Shown here: in pieces, positions 41,977-50,903 of the stretch | Position numbering within the stretch: the stretch's first letter is position 1 | How the letters are laid out: every line of letters begins with the position of its first letter | Source: Clostridia bacterium | Lineage (GTDB): Bacteria > Bacillota > Clostridia > Oscillospirales > Acutalibacteraceae | Direction of reading: 5' to 3' | Length of the DNA stretch: 64,000 bases | Assembly: GCA_017452785.1 (NCBI GenBank) | Contig: JAFTLT010000019.1 | Span: 1-64,000, forward strand | Made by a program: the position numbers and the translations under genes | Notes under the pieces: model-generated | The model's database searches: none | Seen by the model: the letters and a program-made list of their open reading frames with translations, nothing else | Told to the model about the DNA's origin: nothing

Positions 41977-44475
41977 TTGAAGCAGTTTGATGTAACGGGT
42001 ATGTCGTGTGCTGCATGCAGTGCACGGGTTGAAAAGGCAGTGTCTGCTCTTGAGGGGGTAACACAGTGTAGCGTTAATCTTCTGACAAACTCAATGGGTG
42101 TTGAGGGCTCTGCCGATGAAAAAGAAATAATTGCCGCTGTTGAAAAGGCAGGCTACGGAGCAAGCGTGAAGGGCGGCAGTGTAAAAGAATCACAAAGCAA
42201 AGAAGACGCCTTCAAGGACAGGGAAACTCCGAAGCTGAAAAGAAGGCTGATATTATCCGTAGGCTTTCTTGCAGTGCTTATGTATGTTTCAATGGGACAC
42301 TCAATGTGGGGCTGGCCTTTGCCTATGCTTGAAGGCAACTATCTCGGCATAGGTCTTTTGCAGATGTGTCTTAGTGTAATTGTTATGCTCATAAACAAAA
42401 AGTTTTTTATCAGCGGAGTAAAAGGCGTAACCAACAAAGCTCCTAATATGGATACCCTTGTTGCAATGGGCAGCGGTGCATCTTTTCTTTGGAGTGTTTA
42501 TGTGCTGTTTGCTATGACCGCTGCAGCCACAAAGGGTGATATGCAGCAGGTTATGCACCTTAGTCACGATTTTTATTTTGAATCGGCGGCTATGATTGTA
42601 ACACTTATAACAGTGGGTAAAATGCTTGAAGCAAAAAGCAAGGGCAAAACCACAAACGCCCTTAAAGCTCTTATGGACTTAAGACCAAAAACAGCCAGAG
42701 TTATAAAAGACGGTGAAGAAACTGAAATCTCAGCCGAGGATGTAAAAAAAGGTGACATTTTTGTTGTACGCCCCGGTGAGAGCATACCCGTTGACGGAGT
42801 GGTGCTTGAGGGTCACAGTGCCGTTAATGAATCTGCACTAACGGGTGAGAGTATACCTGTCGATAAAAAGTCAGGGGATAAGGTCTCAGCTTCCACAGTC
42901 AATCAGTCGGGGCTCATAAAGTGTCAGGCTGTTGCTGTAGGTGAAGACACGACTTTATCACAGATAATAAAAATGGTAAGCGATGCTTCTGCAACAAAGG
43001 CACCTATTGCCAAAATTGCCGACAAGGTGTCAGGTATATTTGTGCCAACGGTTATCGCTATAGCTATAATTACAGGTATAGTCTGGCTTATTGCAGGTCA
43101 GAGTGTGGTTTTCGCACTTGCAAGAGCTATTTCGGTGCTTGTTATAAGCTGCCCTTGTGCATTGGGGCTTGCAACACCTGTTGCCATAATGGTTGCAAGC
43201 GGTATGGGTGCAAAGAATGGTATACTGTTTAAAACTGCCGAGGCTATTGAGAAAGCAGGCAAGATTCAGATAGTGGCTCTTGATAAAACAGGCACAATAA
43301 CCAAGGGTGAGCCTGAGGTGACAGATATTATCCCTGATGAGGGAGTAAGTGAAAAAGAGCTGCTGACTTATGCCTATTCTCTTGAAAGGGACAGTGAGCA
43401 CCCTCTTGCAAAAGCGGTGGTGAAATATGCTGATGGCAAGGTGGAAGCAGAAAAGGTCAGTGATTTTGCATCCTTGCCCGGCAAAGGCCTTGAAGGCTAT
43501 ATTGGTTCAGATAAGGTCTGTGGCGGTAATCTTAAGTTTATAGAGGAGCTCTGCGAAGTACCCCAAAAGATTAAAGATGATATTGAAAGGCTTTCTTTTC
43601 AGGGAAAAACCCCCTTGCTTTTTGCAAAAGGAAGAAGGTTTTTAGGTGCAGTGCTTGCTGCCGATGTTATAAAAGAAGAAAGCGAAAAAGCGGTAAGCGA
43701 GCTTAAAAATATGGGCATACATGTTGTTATGCTCACAGGCGATAACGAAAACACGGCGAAAACCATAGGTGAAATTGCAGGTGTTGATGAGGTTATTGCA
43801 GGGGTACTGCCTGACGGCAAAGAAAAGGTTATACGCTCACTTGCAAAGCGTGGTACAGTGGCAATGGTAGGTGACGGCATAAATGATGCACCTGCCCTGA
43901 CCAGAGCTGACATAGGCATTGCTATTGGCAGCGGAACGGATATAGCTATTGATGCAGGTGACATTGTGCTTATGAAAAGCAGCCTCAGCGATGTGCCGAA
44001 GCTGCTCAGACTCAGCAGATGCACCCTTAAGACAATTCATCAGAATTTATTCTGGGCGTTTTTCTATAATGCACTCGGCATACCTCTTGCAGCAGGTGCG
44101 TTTATACCGATTTTCGGTTGGACACTGACACCTATGTTCGGCGCAGCAGCGATGAGCCTTTCAAGCTTTTGTGTTGTGTCAAATGCACTAAGACTCAATT
44201 TTGCCGATATATCTTCATCAAAGCATGACAGGAAGATAAAAAATAAGCTCCCTGAAATAGATCAGGAAGCGGAAAATGAGAAGATTATCAGCGTTAAGGG
44301 TATGATGTGTGAGCATTGCGAAAAGCGAGTGAGGGAAGCTCTTGAAGCTCTCAGTGAAATAGAAAAAGCCGAGCCTGATTTTAAATCGGGTCAGGTCAGA
44401 CTCACACTGCTTGGTGAAGCAGATATGAAAAAAATCCGTAAAGCCATAAAGGATGCGGGATATAAGGTGAATTAG
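41977..44475 (+). CDS. copA: Cu(I)-exporting P1B-type ATPase
   Basis: An 832-residue copper pump. It has an N-terminal HMA domain ([10 protein letters not shown], Cys11/Cys14), eight transmembrane helices, the [11 protein letters not shown] metal site, the phosphorylated Asp in DKTGTIT near residue 435, and the [10 protein letters not shown] hinge. Unusually, a second HMA domain sits at the C terminus ([13 protein letters not shown]). The start codon is TTG with GAGGTG seven bases upstream, the only suitable start before the HMA domain. It is in an operon with csoR. Confidence 0.96.
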   Translation: MKQFDVTGMSCAACSARVEKAVSALEGVTQCSVNLLTNSMGVEGSADEKEIIAAVEKAGYGASVKGGSVKESQSKEDAFKDRETPKLKRRLILSVGFLAVLMYVSMGHSMWGWPLPMLEGNYLGIGLLQMCLSVIVMLINKKFFISGVKGVTNKAPNMDTLVAMGSGASFLWSVYVLFAMTAAATKGDMQQVMHLSHDFYFESAAMIVTLITVGKMLEAKSKGKTTNALKALMDLRPKTARVIKDGEETEISAEDVKKGDIFVVRPGESIPVDGVVLEGHSAVNESALTGESIPVDKKSGDKVSASTVNQSGLIKCQAVAVGEDTTLSQIIKMVSDASATKAPIAKIADKVSGIFVPTVIAIAIITGIVWLIAGQSVVFALARAISVLVISCPCALGLATPVAIMVASGMGAKNGILFKTAEAIEKAGKIQIVALDKTGTITKGEPEVTDIIPDEGVSEKELLTYAYSLERDSEHPLAKAVVKYADGKVEAEKVSDFASLPGKGLEGYIGSDKVCGGNLKFIEELCEVPQKIKDDIERLSFQGKTPLLFAKGRRFLGAVLAADVIKEESEKAVSELKNMGIHVVMLTGDNENTAKTIGEIAGVDEVIAGVLPDGKEKVIRSLAKRGTVAMVGDGINDAPALTRADIGIAIGSGTDIAIDAGDIVLMKSSLSDVPKLLRLSRCTLKTIHQNLFWAFFYNALGIPLAAGAFIPIFGWTLTPMFGAAAMSLSSFCVVSNALRLNFADISSSKHDRKIKNKLPEIDQEAENEKIISVKGMMCEHCEKRVREALEALSEIEKAEPDFKSGQVRLTLLGEADMKKIRKAIKDAGYKVN

Positions 44476-44544
44476 GAATTTGGAATTGTGGGAAGGTCTT
44501 GATAAAACAGCAATTTTTAATTCGCATATTAAATCACATAAAAA

Positions 44545-44590
44545 ATATCCACCTGTTCCTTGTTTAGTGAACAGGTGGATATAGCTTTTT
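44545..44590. terminator. Bidirectional terminator after copA
   Basis: A perfect 14-bp stem, ATATCCACCTGTTC/GAACAGGTGGATAT, with T5 after it and an A-run before it. Confidence 0.88.
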
Positions 44591-44637
44591 AAAAGAATTA
44601 CCTGATGTTAATTTTCTTTGCGGCAGCAGCCATCCTT

Positions 44638-45024
44638 TTACTGTGAGTCCGTCGGAATTCCGAATTCCCCCAAGTGTTTTCTTATTGCGTCGAAACTTTC
44701 GTCAGATAAAATGTGTTCGATTTTGCAGGCATCTTCAACTGCTGTATCTTTTGAAACGCCAAGACGCATAAGACACTCACTTAGGATTGTGTGTCTTGTG
44801 TAAAGCTTTTCGGCAATTTCCCTTCCCGGAGGTAAAAGAACAATACTGCCGTCGCCCATAACATCAATATAGCCGTTTTCTCTTAAGTTTTTCATTGCCA
44901 CACTGACACTGGGCTTTGAGTAGCCTAATTCGTTTGCAATATCAATTGAGCGTACACTGCCGTTTTTTGCAGTGAGCATCAATATTGTTTCCAGATAATT
45001 TTCTGCTGATTGCTGTATCTTCAT
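44638..45024 (-). CDS. DtxR-family metal-dependent regulator
   Basis: A 128-residue repressor with an N-terminal winged HTH (SIDIANELGYSKPSVSVAMKNL) and a dimerisation/metal domain. Likely metal ligands are His78, Cys100, Glu103 and His104 (EDACKIEH). The Cys corresponds to the Fe-type DtxR/IdeR ligand rather than the Glu of MntR, suggesting Fe(II) sensing. The C-terminal SH3-like domain is absent, as in short members. ATG 45024 with AGGAG is chosen over an upstream in-frame ATG. Confidence 0.9.
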   Translation of the reverse strand: MKIQQSAENYLETILMLTAKNGSVRSIDIANELGYSKPSVSVAMKNLRENGYIDVMGDGSIVLLPPGREIAEKLYTRHTILSECLMRLGVSKDTAVEDACKIEHILSDESFDAIRKHLGEFGIPTDSQ

Positions 45025-45178
45025 TTGTTTTCTCCTGTTAGTTGATGATAAAATTATAACATATTTGCATATGTTTTTCAAGTCTGTTGACCTATTAAGC
45101 TATTTATGGAAAAGCGAACAGAGAAATAAAATTTGCTTTTATGACTGTGCAGAAATTTTGCTTTGTAAGCGGCAAAAA

Positions 45179-45208
45179 AATTCGGCAATACAAATGTACC
45201 ACCGAATT
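45179..45208 (-). terminator. Terminator of the small secreted protein gene
   Basis: AATTCGG/CCGAATT stem followed by T7 on the minus strand. Confidence 0.75.
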
Positions 45209-45227
45209 AATTCAGTTTTGTTTAAAA

Positions 45228-45560
45228 TCAGAAGGGAAGGCTGCCGTTACCGAGAACCTTTGAAAGGAACTGGTCAACAAAAACTCTTAAGCCTCTGAGG
45301 AAATTATCAAGAGCGTCGAGAATTTTTGAGATTGTGCCGCTGAGACTTTCAATGCTGTCTGTTGCATCGTCAACTTCTTCCTGATTTTCACCGATTGCAG
45401 TTGAAATGAAATCACCGAGAACTTCTTCTGTTGACTGAGTTGTGGGAATAGCCTGAGTTGTGATAGGTTCAGCAACAACGCCGTCTGAAGCTGCTCCGAC
45501 ACCCATAACCATTGTGAAGCAAAGAATAATTGCCATTAAAGCGATAGAAATCTTTTTCAT
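45228..45560 (-). CDS. Small secreted protein with amphipathic C terminus
   Basis: A 110-residue exported protein; the signal peptide is about 1-24 (ending VGAAS). A Thr/Gln/Pro linker and an acidic segment (GENQEEVDDATDSIESL) lead to a C-terminal amphipathic helix, ISKILDALDNFLRGLRVFVD plus QFLSKVLG. No catalytic motif is visible; the mature protein is essentially linker plus helix. AAAAGGAG lies before the ATG. The promoter overlaps a perfect 12-bp palindrome at 45576-45606, implying regulation. I know no family. Confidence 0.8.
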   Translation of the reverse strand: MKKISIALMAIILCFTMVMGVGAASDGVVAEPITTQAIPTTQSTEEVLGDFISTAIGENQEEVDDATDSIESLSGTISKILDALDNFLRGLRVFVDQFLSKVLGNGSLPF

Positions 45561-45575
45561 TTTGCATAACTCCTT

Positions 45576-45624
45576 TTTGATATAATAGTGAATATATTAT
45601 ATCAAAGATTAACTCAATATGCAA
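45576..45624 (-). promoter_or_regulatory. Promoter embedded in a palindromic operator
   Basis: On the minus strand, TTGCAT (45619-45624) and TATAAT (45596-45601) have a 17-base spacer. The -10 box lies in one arm of the perfect inverted repeat TTTGATATAATA/TATTATATCAAA (45576-45606, 7-nt loop), which extends to the start-site region. A repressor site is the simplest reading. Confidence 0.6.
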
Positions 45625-45668
45625 CATTTAATTAAAATTTTAATTTTTTTAATAGTGAATCTATATAG

Positions 45669-45865
45669 GATAAGGCTGATGCGTAAGCAGCATAAATTCC
45701 GGAACTGACGCAAAAGCATGAGTTCCGGTATTTAAACTGTAAAGAGCAAACTGCAAAAACCGGCTGTTCACGGAAAGAATTGCTGTACCAGTGAAGGAGC
45801 GCAGCTTATCTCTCACCGATTTCCTTCACAGGAATTTGCACTCACAATTTTATTGTATGCAAAAA
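45669..45865 (+). other. Candidate structured RNA (unassigned)
   Basis: The 45607-45984 gap has no ORF with a binding site but much complementarity. GATAAG at 45669 pairs with CTTATC near 45806, with further CTG/CAG pairs, closing a long-range stem. Inside is CCGGAACT/AGTTCCGG with a GCAAAAGC apex. GTGAAGGA and CCTTCAC can alternatively pair, and TTTGCA/TGCAAA closes a final hairpin. I matched it to no known class (6S, c-di-GMP, SAM, cobalamin were considered). Strand and transcription are unproven. Confidence 0.35.
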
Positions 45866-45873
45866 AGCTCATA

Positions 45874-45903
45874 TTGACATAGAGGGATTTTATGGGATAT
45901 AAT
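45874..45903 (+). promoter_or_regulatory. Promoter of the MTA/SAH nucleosidase gene
   Basis: TTGACA at 45874 and TATAAT at 45898, spacer 18. Confidence 0.75.
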
Positions 45904-45984
45904 TATAATCAGTGAAATTTGTGCTTTCAGGGTTTTTCTGAGCCGATTTTAAATAAAAAAGATGTTGTGAAAGGAAAAATAAAA

Positions 45985-46695
45985 ATGAAAAAAACTGTAG
46001 GAATACTTTTTGCGGATACAATGGAATATGGTCCTTTTCTTCAGTGGGCAAAAGAGAATGTTCACTGTGAAAAAATAAGAAGAGGCAACGAAAGCTGCAG
46101 TGTGACCCTGACAAAGGGTGAAAACTCACTTGAGGTTATTGCTGTCAGATGCGGAATAGGCAAGGTAAATGCCGCCTCAGCCACAGCTTTTCTTATCAGC
46201 GACGACAATGCAGACTATATCCTCAATGCAGGACTTTCAGGTGCGGTGCAAAAGCTCAAGAGAGAGGATATGATTGCAGCCGAGAGCTTTGTTGAGTGTG
46301 ACTTTGATCTCACTGCTATAGGATATGGATTAGGGGTTAAGCCTGACGGTCAGGAATATATTTATTATCCCGATGAAAAGCTGCTGTCTTACGCTCTTAT
46401 GAGCAAGGGCATTATTAAGGCTAAGACGGGAACAGGTGACATTTTTCTGACAGATAAAGAAAGAAAAAATCTCTATAAGGAAACCTTCGGCATTGATTCC
46501 TTTGATATGGAAACAGCAGCAATTGCAGGTGTGTGTCACAAGTGCGGCGTACCCATGCTGTCTCTTCGCAAAATAAGCGACGATGCAGATGATTGCTCAG
46601 TTGAGGATTACCGTGAAATGAACGAGAGACAGGAAAGCTGTCTGACAGAGCTTCTTATAAATGTGCTGAGCAGAATTCTTGACGATATGGAATAA
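45985..46695 (+). CDS. MTA/SAH nucleosidase-family protein
   Basis: A 236-residue protein of the PNP/UDP phosphorylase superfamily. Features of 5'-methylthioadenosine/S-adenosylhomocysteine nucleosidase are visible: the catalytic Glu14 region (DTMEYGPF), GIGKVNAA (57-64), DMETAAIA with Met175/Glu176 binding the ribose, and a likely catalytic Asp199. It would cleave the N-glycosidic bond of MTA or SAH, recycling AdoMet by-products. Divergence from typical MTAN in GLSGAVQKL leaves futalosine-type or other nucleosides possible. AAAGGA precedes ATG 45985. Confidence 0.85.
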   Translation: MKKTVGILFADTMEYGPFLQWAKENVHCEKIRRGNESCSVTLTKGENSLEVIAVRCGIGKVNAASATAFLISDDNADYILNAGLSGAVQKLKREDMIAAESFVECDFDLTAIGYGLGVKPDGQEYIYYPDEKLLSYALMSKGIIKAKTGTGDIFLTDKERKNLYKETFGIDSFDMETAAIAGVCHKCGVPMLSLRKISDDADDCSVEDYREMNERQESCLTELLINVLSRILDDME

Positions 46696-46752
46696 TAATC
46701 GCAAAAAAAGAAAAAATATGCAAAAACTGCTGAATTTTATACGCTCAACCTC

Positions 46753-46781
46753 TTGAAAAAATAAAAATTGAATAGTATAAT
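46753..46781 (+). promoter_or_regulatory. Promoter upstream of the PHP gene
   Basis: TTGAAA at 46753 and TATAAT at 46776, spacer 17. A GACCTT/AAGGTC-type hairpin (46811-46841) lies in the leader. Confidence 0.7.
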
Positions 46782-46871
46782 AAATATGATTATTATTATT
46801 GAGGAAGTTTGACCTTTTTTTAAGGAAAAGCCTGAAAGGTCAACAAGAAAAAGGAAACGGGGAGTATTAAA

Positions 46872-47747
46872 TTGAAAGCAGATTTACATTGTCACACCAA
46901 ACTTTCAGACGGCACCTTGGGCATTGACGATATTATTATTCTTGCCAAAAACAGCGGTGTTACAACTCTGGCTATCACAGACCACGACTGCCTTGCGGGC
47001 ACAGTCAGAGCAAGCATAATCGGCGAAAGACACGGAATTAATGTTATTCCTGCCGTGGAGTTTTCTGCAACAGACAGCAAGAGAGGAGCAAAAGCGCACA
47101 TACTCTGCTATCTGCCCGACACTCCCGAAAGACTTGAAGGCCTTTGCAAGAGCAACACAGAAAAGAGAAAAAGAGCAGGCAGAATAATGATAGCTAAGGC
47201 TACATCAAAATTCCCCATAAGCACAGAGCTTATTATGAAATGTGCAACAGGCTCAACAAACATTTATAAGCAGCATATTATGCATGCTCTTATGGAGTGC
47301 GGCTATACAACAAGCATATTCGGCGATTTATTCAAAAAGCTTTTCTCCTCTGAGTCAAGAATGAATATATCAATGGAGGCTACATATCCCGAACCCTCAG
47401 AAATAATCGAAGCAATTCACGAGGCAGGCGGCATTGCCGTGCTTGCTCACCCCGGTTTCTATGATAATTTTGAGCTTTTGGAAGAGCTTATTCCTTTAGG
47501 ACTTGACGGTGTTGAGGTCTGGCATCCTGAGAATACTCCCGAACAGCAGGAAATGCTTATCAGAACAGCAAAAAAGCATGACCTTCTTATGACAGGCGGC
47601 AGTGATTTCCACGGTGCATATAATGCGTACCCCATTAAGCTTGGCGAATACGGTCCCGACGAGGAAAATGTAGCAAAGCTGCTTGCTTATAAGGCAAAGA
47701 AACGCAGAAAGCAAAAAAGAATGGCTGCTGCGGCTGAGGCAAAATAA
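46872..47747 (+). CDS. PHP-domain phosphoesterase (YciV/RNase AM-like)
   Basis: A 291-residue cytoplasmic PHP protein. Metal ligands begin with DLHCHTKLSDG (His6, His8), then TDHDCLAG, VEFSA, AHPGFYD and GGSDFHG, the full PHP set. This architecture matches nucleoside 3',5'-bisphosphate phosphatase/5'-3' exoribonuclease (RNase AM, YciV). The C-terminal end is strongly basic (AKKRRKQKRM), which could aid RNA binding. The start is TTG with GGGGAG; no ATG fits before the first metal motif. It heads a gene run leading to the hydrogenase operon. Confidence 0.88.
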   Translation: MKADLHCHTKLSDGTLGIDDIIILAKNSGVTTLAITDHDCLAGTVRASIIGERHGINVIPAVEFSATDSKRGAKAHILCYLPDTPERLEGLCKSNTEKRKRAGRIMIAKATSKFPISTELIMKCATGSTNIYKQHIMHALMECGYTTSIFGDLFKKLFSSESRMNISMEATYPEPSEIIEAIHEAGGIAVLAHPGFYDNFELLEELIPLGLDGVEVWHPENTPEQQEMLIRTAKKHDLLMTGGSDFHGAYNAYPIKLGEYGPDEENVAKLLAYKAKKRRKQKRMAAAAEAK

Positions 47748-47788
47748 CTTGTCCCCGAAGGGCTAAAATATTTTTAACGGAGAACTAT

Positions 47789-48376
47789 ATGAACGAAAAT
47801 GATGTAAAGATTTATGTCAGCGAAAAAGAAATGAATAAAAATGCAGGCGAGTTCAGCGGAAACTTTGAGCTTGTAATGGCTAACAGAGCAAACGGCAATA
47901 TTGATAAAGCCAGAAAACTGGGTGCCTCACTTGCAACAATTGCCCCCACAGATGTGGGCGATGAAGGAATTTATGTTGACATAAGAAATCACCTTGCACC
48001 TAAGTTTCTGATGCCGGATATACTTTATCAGATAAGGGTACTGTTGGTTTTTGCCTGCGAAACACTTTTGCAGATGGAAATTCCCATAGAGCTGCTGTCA
48101 ACAACGGCAATCGCCTCTATGTACAGTGAAATGGAAAAGGAAATGCCGGGCTTTTACAGCAATATATCAAACGGTGCAGCCTTTACCTTTTATTATCTTG
48201 CAATTCAGAAGGGCGGCGACCTTTCACGCAACATTGGTGAAGCCTTTGCCATGCTCTGCTCAGTTAAAAACAAAGAGGGCTTTGTGCTGGCAGGTCAGAC
48301 TGTGTGGAATATTGCTGTGGATGTTATTGAAAAAGAAATTGAAAAAGCAGGACTCAAAGAGATTTGTCCGGAATAA
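47789..48376 (+). CDS. Unrecognised helical protein, 195 aa
   Basis: I do not recognise this family. It is soluble and mostly helical, with IYVDIRNHLAPKFLMPDILYQ-like and AFTFYYLAIQKGGDLSRNIG-like segments, and no signal peptide or obvious motif. AACGGAG lies before the ATG. It lies 41 bases after the PHP gene and just before a short hairpin and the hydrogenase-linked operon, so a role in that pathway is possible but unproven. Confidence 0.75.
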   Translation: MNENDVKIYVSEKEMNKNAGEFSGNFELVMANRANGNIDKARKLGASLATIAPTDVGDEGIYVDIRNHLAPKFLMPDILYQIRVLLVFACETLLQMEIPIELLSTTAIASMYSEMEKEMPGFYSNISNGAAFTFYYLAIQKGGDLSRNIGEAFAMLCSVKNKEGFVLAGQTVWNIAVDVIEKEIEKAGLKEICPE

Positions 48377-48387
48377 ACAAAGAAGTT

Positions 48388-48408
48388 AAGCGGACATTGT
48401 GTCCGCTT
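48388..48408 (+). terminator. Short hairpin between the upstream pair and the hydrogenase operon
   Basis: An 8-bp stem AAGCGGAC/GTCCGCTT has a weak T-tail, and TATAAT follows near 48416. It may separate two transcripts or act as a leaky terminator. Confidence 0.45.
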
Positions 48409-48458
48409 TCTGCGTATATAATATTATTAATTGCCGTTTTCGGCATTGGAGGAAAACC

Positions 48459-48809
48459 ATGAAAGTCAGAGATATTCAGGAAATTTTAAATGCAGAAGTA
48501 ATTTGCAGAGACGACCTTCTTGACACAGAGGTCTATGCCGCTTGCGGCAGTGACATGATGAGTGATGTGCTTGCCTTTGTCAAAGAGCAGGCAGTTATGC
48601 TCACAGGTCTTGTTAACCCTCAGGTGGTACGCACAGCGGAAATGATGGATATGCATTGCATAGTTTTTGTCAGAGGCAAACGCCCTGACCTTAATATGAT
48701 TGAAATGGCTGAGGACAGAGACATGGTTATGCTCTGCACAGACTGCGAAATGTTTACCTCCTGCGGCAAGCTCTATTCAGCGGGACTGAGGGGAGGCAGC
48801 GCACAGTAA
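48459..48809 (+). CDS. DRTGG-type domain protein, operon gene 1
   Basis: A 116-residue protein resembling standalone DRTGG domains found beside Fe hydrogenase genes in Clostridia: KVRDIQEILNAEVICRDDLLDTEV, then an alpha/beta core with VMLTGLVNPQVVRTAEM and IVFVRGKRPD. It may bind a nucleotide or partner; the role is unproven. ATG 48459 with GGAGG is preferred over an in-frame start at 48399. Its stop overlaps the next ATG by one base (taATG), indicating translational coupling. Confidence 0.8.
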   Translation: MKVRDIQEILNAEVICRDDLLDTEVYAACGSDMMSDVLAFVKEQAVMLTGLVNPQVVRTAEMMDMHCIVFVRGKRPDLNMIEMAEDRDMVMLCTDCEMFTSCGKLYSAGLRGGSAQ

Positions 48810-49234
48810 TGGAAGATGTTATCAAGCTCCACTATGTTGTACCGGGGGACGATTTCACAAGAGCAGGTGCTGCGTCCGGTGATGTCAAGCGTACCCTTAA
48901 GCAGCTTGGAATTTCACCTGCCGTTATAAGAAATGTTTCCATTGCAATGTATGAGGGCGAAATTAATATGGTTATTCACGCCGGTGGCGGAGAAATAGAT
49001 GTTGAAATAACAGAGAATGGCATTAAAATGGCTCTGGCAGATAAAGGCCCCGGCATTGCGAATGTGGAGCTTGCAATGAAAGAGGGTTATTCAACTGCGC
49101 CTGACAATATAAGAAATCTTGGCTTTGGTGCAGGCATGGGTCTGCCTAATATAAAAAAGTATACAGATGATTTCAGAATAGAAACGGCAGTGGGAGTAGG
49201 TACGACACTGTTTCTGAACGTTAATATCCAATAA
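48809..49234 (+). CDS. HATPase_c anti-sigma-factor-like protein (RsbW-type)
   Basis: A 141-residue single GHKL ATP-binding domain. The N-box is near SIAMYEGEINMVIHA, the G1 box is ALADKGPGI, and a G2-like GFGAGMGLPNIKKY follows. This matches anti-sigma regulatory serine kinases. A target sigma or anti-anti-sigma factor is not encoded nearby. The coupling with DRTGG and hydrogenase genes suggests it relays the hydrogenase's redox state. Confidence 0.88.
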   Translation: MEDVIKLHYVVPGDDFTRAGAASGDVKRTLKQLGISPAVIRNVSIAMYEGEINMVIHAGGGEIDVEITENGIKMALADKGPGIANVELAMKEGYSTAPDNIRNLGFGAGMGLPNIKKYTDDFRIETAVGVGTTLFLNVNIQ

Positions 49235-49264
49235 AGCATAATAATATGAAGAAAGGAGGCAGCT

Positions 49265-50587
49265 ATGTCTATATTGTTTCATTCAGTGCGCCTTGATGCG
49301 GAGAAATGTCAGGGCTGCACAAACTGTATAAAACGTTGCCCCACAGAAGCTATAAGAGTAAGAAATAAAAAAGCATATATTATTTCAGACAGATGCATTG
49401 ACTGCGGTGAGTGCATAAGAGTTTGCCCCCATCATGCAAAATATGCCGTAAGTGAGCATTTTAATGAGCTGGTTAAATATAGATACAGAATAGCACTTCC
49501 TGCACCTGCACTTTACGGTCAGTTTAACAATCTTGAAAATGTTGACTATGTGCTGACAGGACTCAAAAAAATGGGTTTTGACGATGTTGTTGAGGTTTCA
49601 AAGGGTGCTGAAATCCTTTCTTCGGCAACGAGAGAAATGTTTGAAAGCGGCGAGCTTAAAAAGCCGGTTATATCCTCTGCCTGCCCTGCAGTTGTCAGGC
49701 TTATTAGAACAAGATTTCCAAATCTTCTGGGCAATTTGCTGCCCACTTGTGCGCCCATTGACCTTGCGGCAAAAATAGCAAGAGAAAAGGCTAGAAAAGA
49801 GACTGATTACAGTGATGAAGAAATAGGTGTTTTCTTTATTACTCCCTGCCCTGCAAAAAGAACGGCAATAAGCAATCCTCTCTGCCACGAAAATTACGGC
49901 ATTAGCGGTGCAATTGCAATAAAGGATATTTATCCCGTTCTTGTGCAGACTATGGATAAGCTTAAAACCGATGAAATAGAAAATATAAACGATTCAGGTA
50001 TAATAGGTGTTGGTTGGGCAAGCAGCGGCGGAGAGGCCGCAGGGCTTTTAAAAGAGAGGTATCTTGCTGCTGACGGCATTGAAAATGTTATCAATGTGCT
50101 TGAGGAGCTTGAAAACGAAAAGCTCAATGACCTTGATTTTATAGAGCTCAATTGCTGCACGGGCGGATGTGTCGGCGGCGTGCTGACAGTTGAAAACCCA
50201 TATGTTGCTAAGGCAAGACTGCAAAGGCTCAGAAAGTTTATGCCTGTTTCCTGCAACCGACTTGATGATTATTTCACTATTGACGACCTTGGATGGACAA
50301 AGGAGCTGACGGCATCACCTGCCATGAAGTTAGCTGACAATGTTATAACGGCAATGAGAATGATGTCAAGACTCAGAGAAATTGAAAGCTCACTGCCGGG
50401 TCTTGACTGCGGCATATGCGGTGCACCCTCCTGCAGAGCACTTGCAGACGATATAGTCAGAGGATATGCTCAGGAAACTGACTGTGTTTTACATAATATA
50501 CAAGTTGGCGGAAAAGACGATTGGCTTCCTGCGCCTTTCAGAATGAAGGTACAAAACGAAGAAAGCGGAGATAAAAATGACAGTTAA
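49265..50587 (+). CDS. Group D-like putatively sensory [FeFe] hydrogenase
   Basis: A 440-residue protein. Two N-terminal [4Fe-4S] sites are Cys15/18/21/25 and Cys44/47/50/54. The H-cluster domain keeps the four cluster ligands: Cys140 (SSACP), Cys195 (TPCPAK, with Lys198), Cys298 and Cys302 (CCTGGC). The usual proton-relay Cys of TSCCP is replaced by Ala139. The C terminus adds Cys382/385/390/407, exactly CX2CX4CX16C. This layout matches my knowledge of group D sensory hydrogenases such as Thermoanaerobacter HydS. AAAGGAGG precedes the ATG. Maturases HydEFG are not in the window. Confidence 0.88.
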   Translation: MSILFHSVRLDAEKCQGCTNCIKRCPTEAIRVRNKKAYIISDRCIDCGECIRVCPHHAKYAVSEHFNELVKYRYRIALPAPALYGQFNNLENVDYVLTGLKKMGFDDVVEVSKGAEILSSATREMFESGELKKPVISSACPAVVRLIRTRFPNLLGNLLPTCAPIDLAAKIAREKARKETDYSDEEIGVFFITPCPAKRTAISNPLCHENYGISGAIAIKDIYPVLVQTMDKLKTDEIENINDSGIIGVGWASSGGEAAGLLKERYLAADGIENVINVLEELENEKLNDLDFIELNCCTGGCVGGVLTVENPYVAKARLQRLRKFMPVSCNRLDDYFTIDDLGWTKELTASPAMKLADNVITAMRMMSRLREIESSLPGLDCGICGAPSCRALADDIVRGYAQETDCVLHNIQVGGKDDWLPAPFRMKVQNEESGDKNDS

Positions 50588-50903
50588 AGAATTAGCACAG
50601 AGGCTGCAGCTTAAAATACTCACAGAGATAGATGAAGATAAGGAAGTAACAGGATGTTACAGCGGTGACTTGCTTTCATGGGTCATGTCAAAGGCAAAGA
50701 TGGGCGATGTTTGGCTGACGGTTATGGGCAATGTCAATGCAGTTGCAGTTGCCGTGCTCACAGAGTGTGCCTGTATAGTGTTGACGGAAAATGCTGCTCT
50801 TGATGAGCAGGCAAAGCAAAAGGCTGAGCTTCAGGGCGTAACATTTTTACAGAGCGACAGAAATGCCTATGAGCTTTCTGTGGAAATAGCAAAGCTGATA
50901 TGA
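50577..50903 (+). CDS. DRTGG-type domain protein, operon gene 4
   Basis: A 108-residue protein similar in plan to the gene at 48459: KELAQRLQLKILTEIDEDKEV, then GCYSGDLLSWVMSKAKMGDV and ACIVLTENAALDEQAK. It overlaps the hydrogenase gene by 11 bases and the next gene by four, so translation is coupled. It may interact with the hydrogenase or the ATPase-like protein; no activity is established. Confidence 0.82.
   Translation: MTVKELAQRLQLKILTEIDEDKEVTGCYSGDLLSWVMSKAKMGDVWLTVMGNVNAVAVAVLTECACIVLTENAALDEQAKQKAELQGVTFLQSDRNAYELSVEIAKLI

Noticed and set aside
45669-45865. Cobalamin, SAM or c-di-GMP riboswitch
   Set aside because: I looked for the conserved cores of these classes on both strands and did not find them, so it is left unassigned.
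48459-50587. Catalytic hydrogen-evolving hydrogenase operon
   Set aside because: The proton-relay Cys is Ala, the C-terminal cluster is of the group D kind, and NADH/ferredoxin partner subunits are absent.
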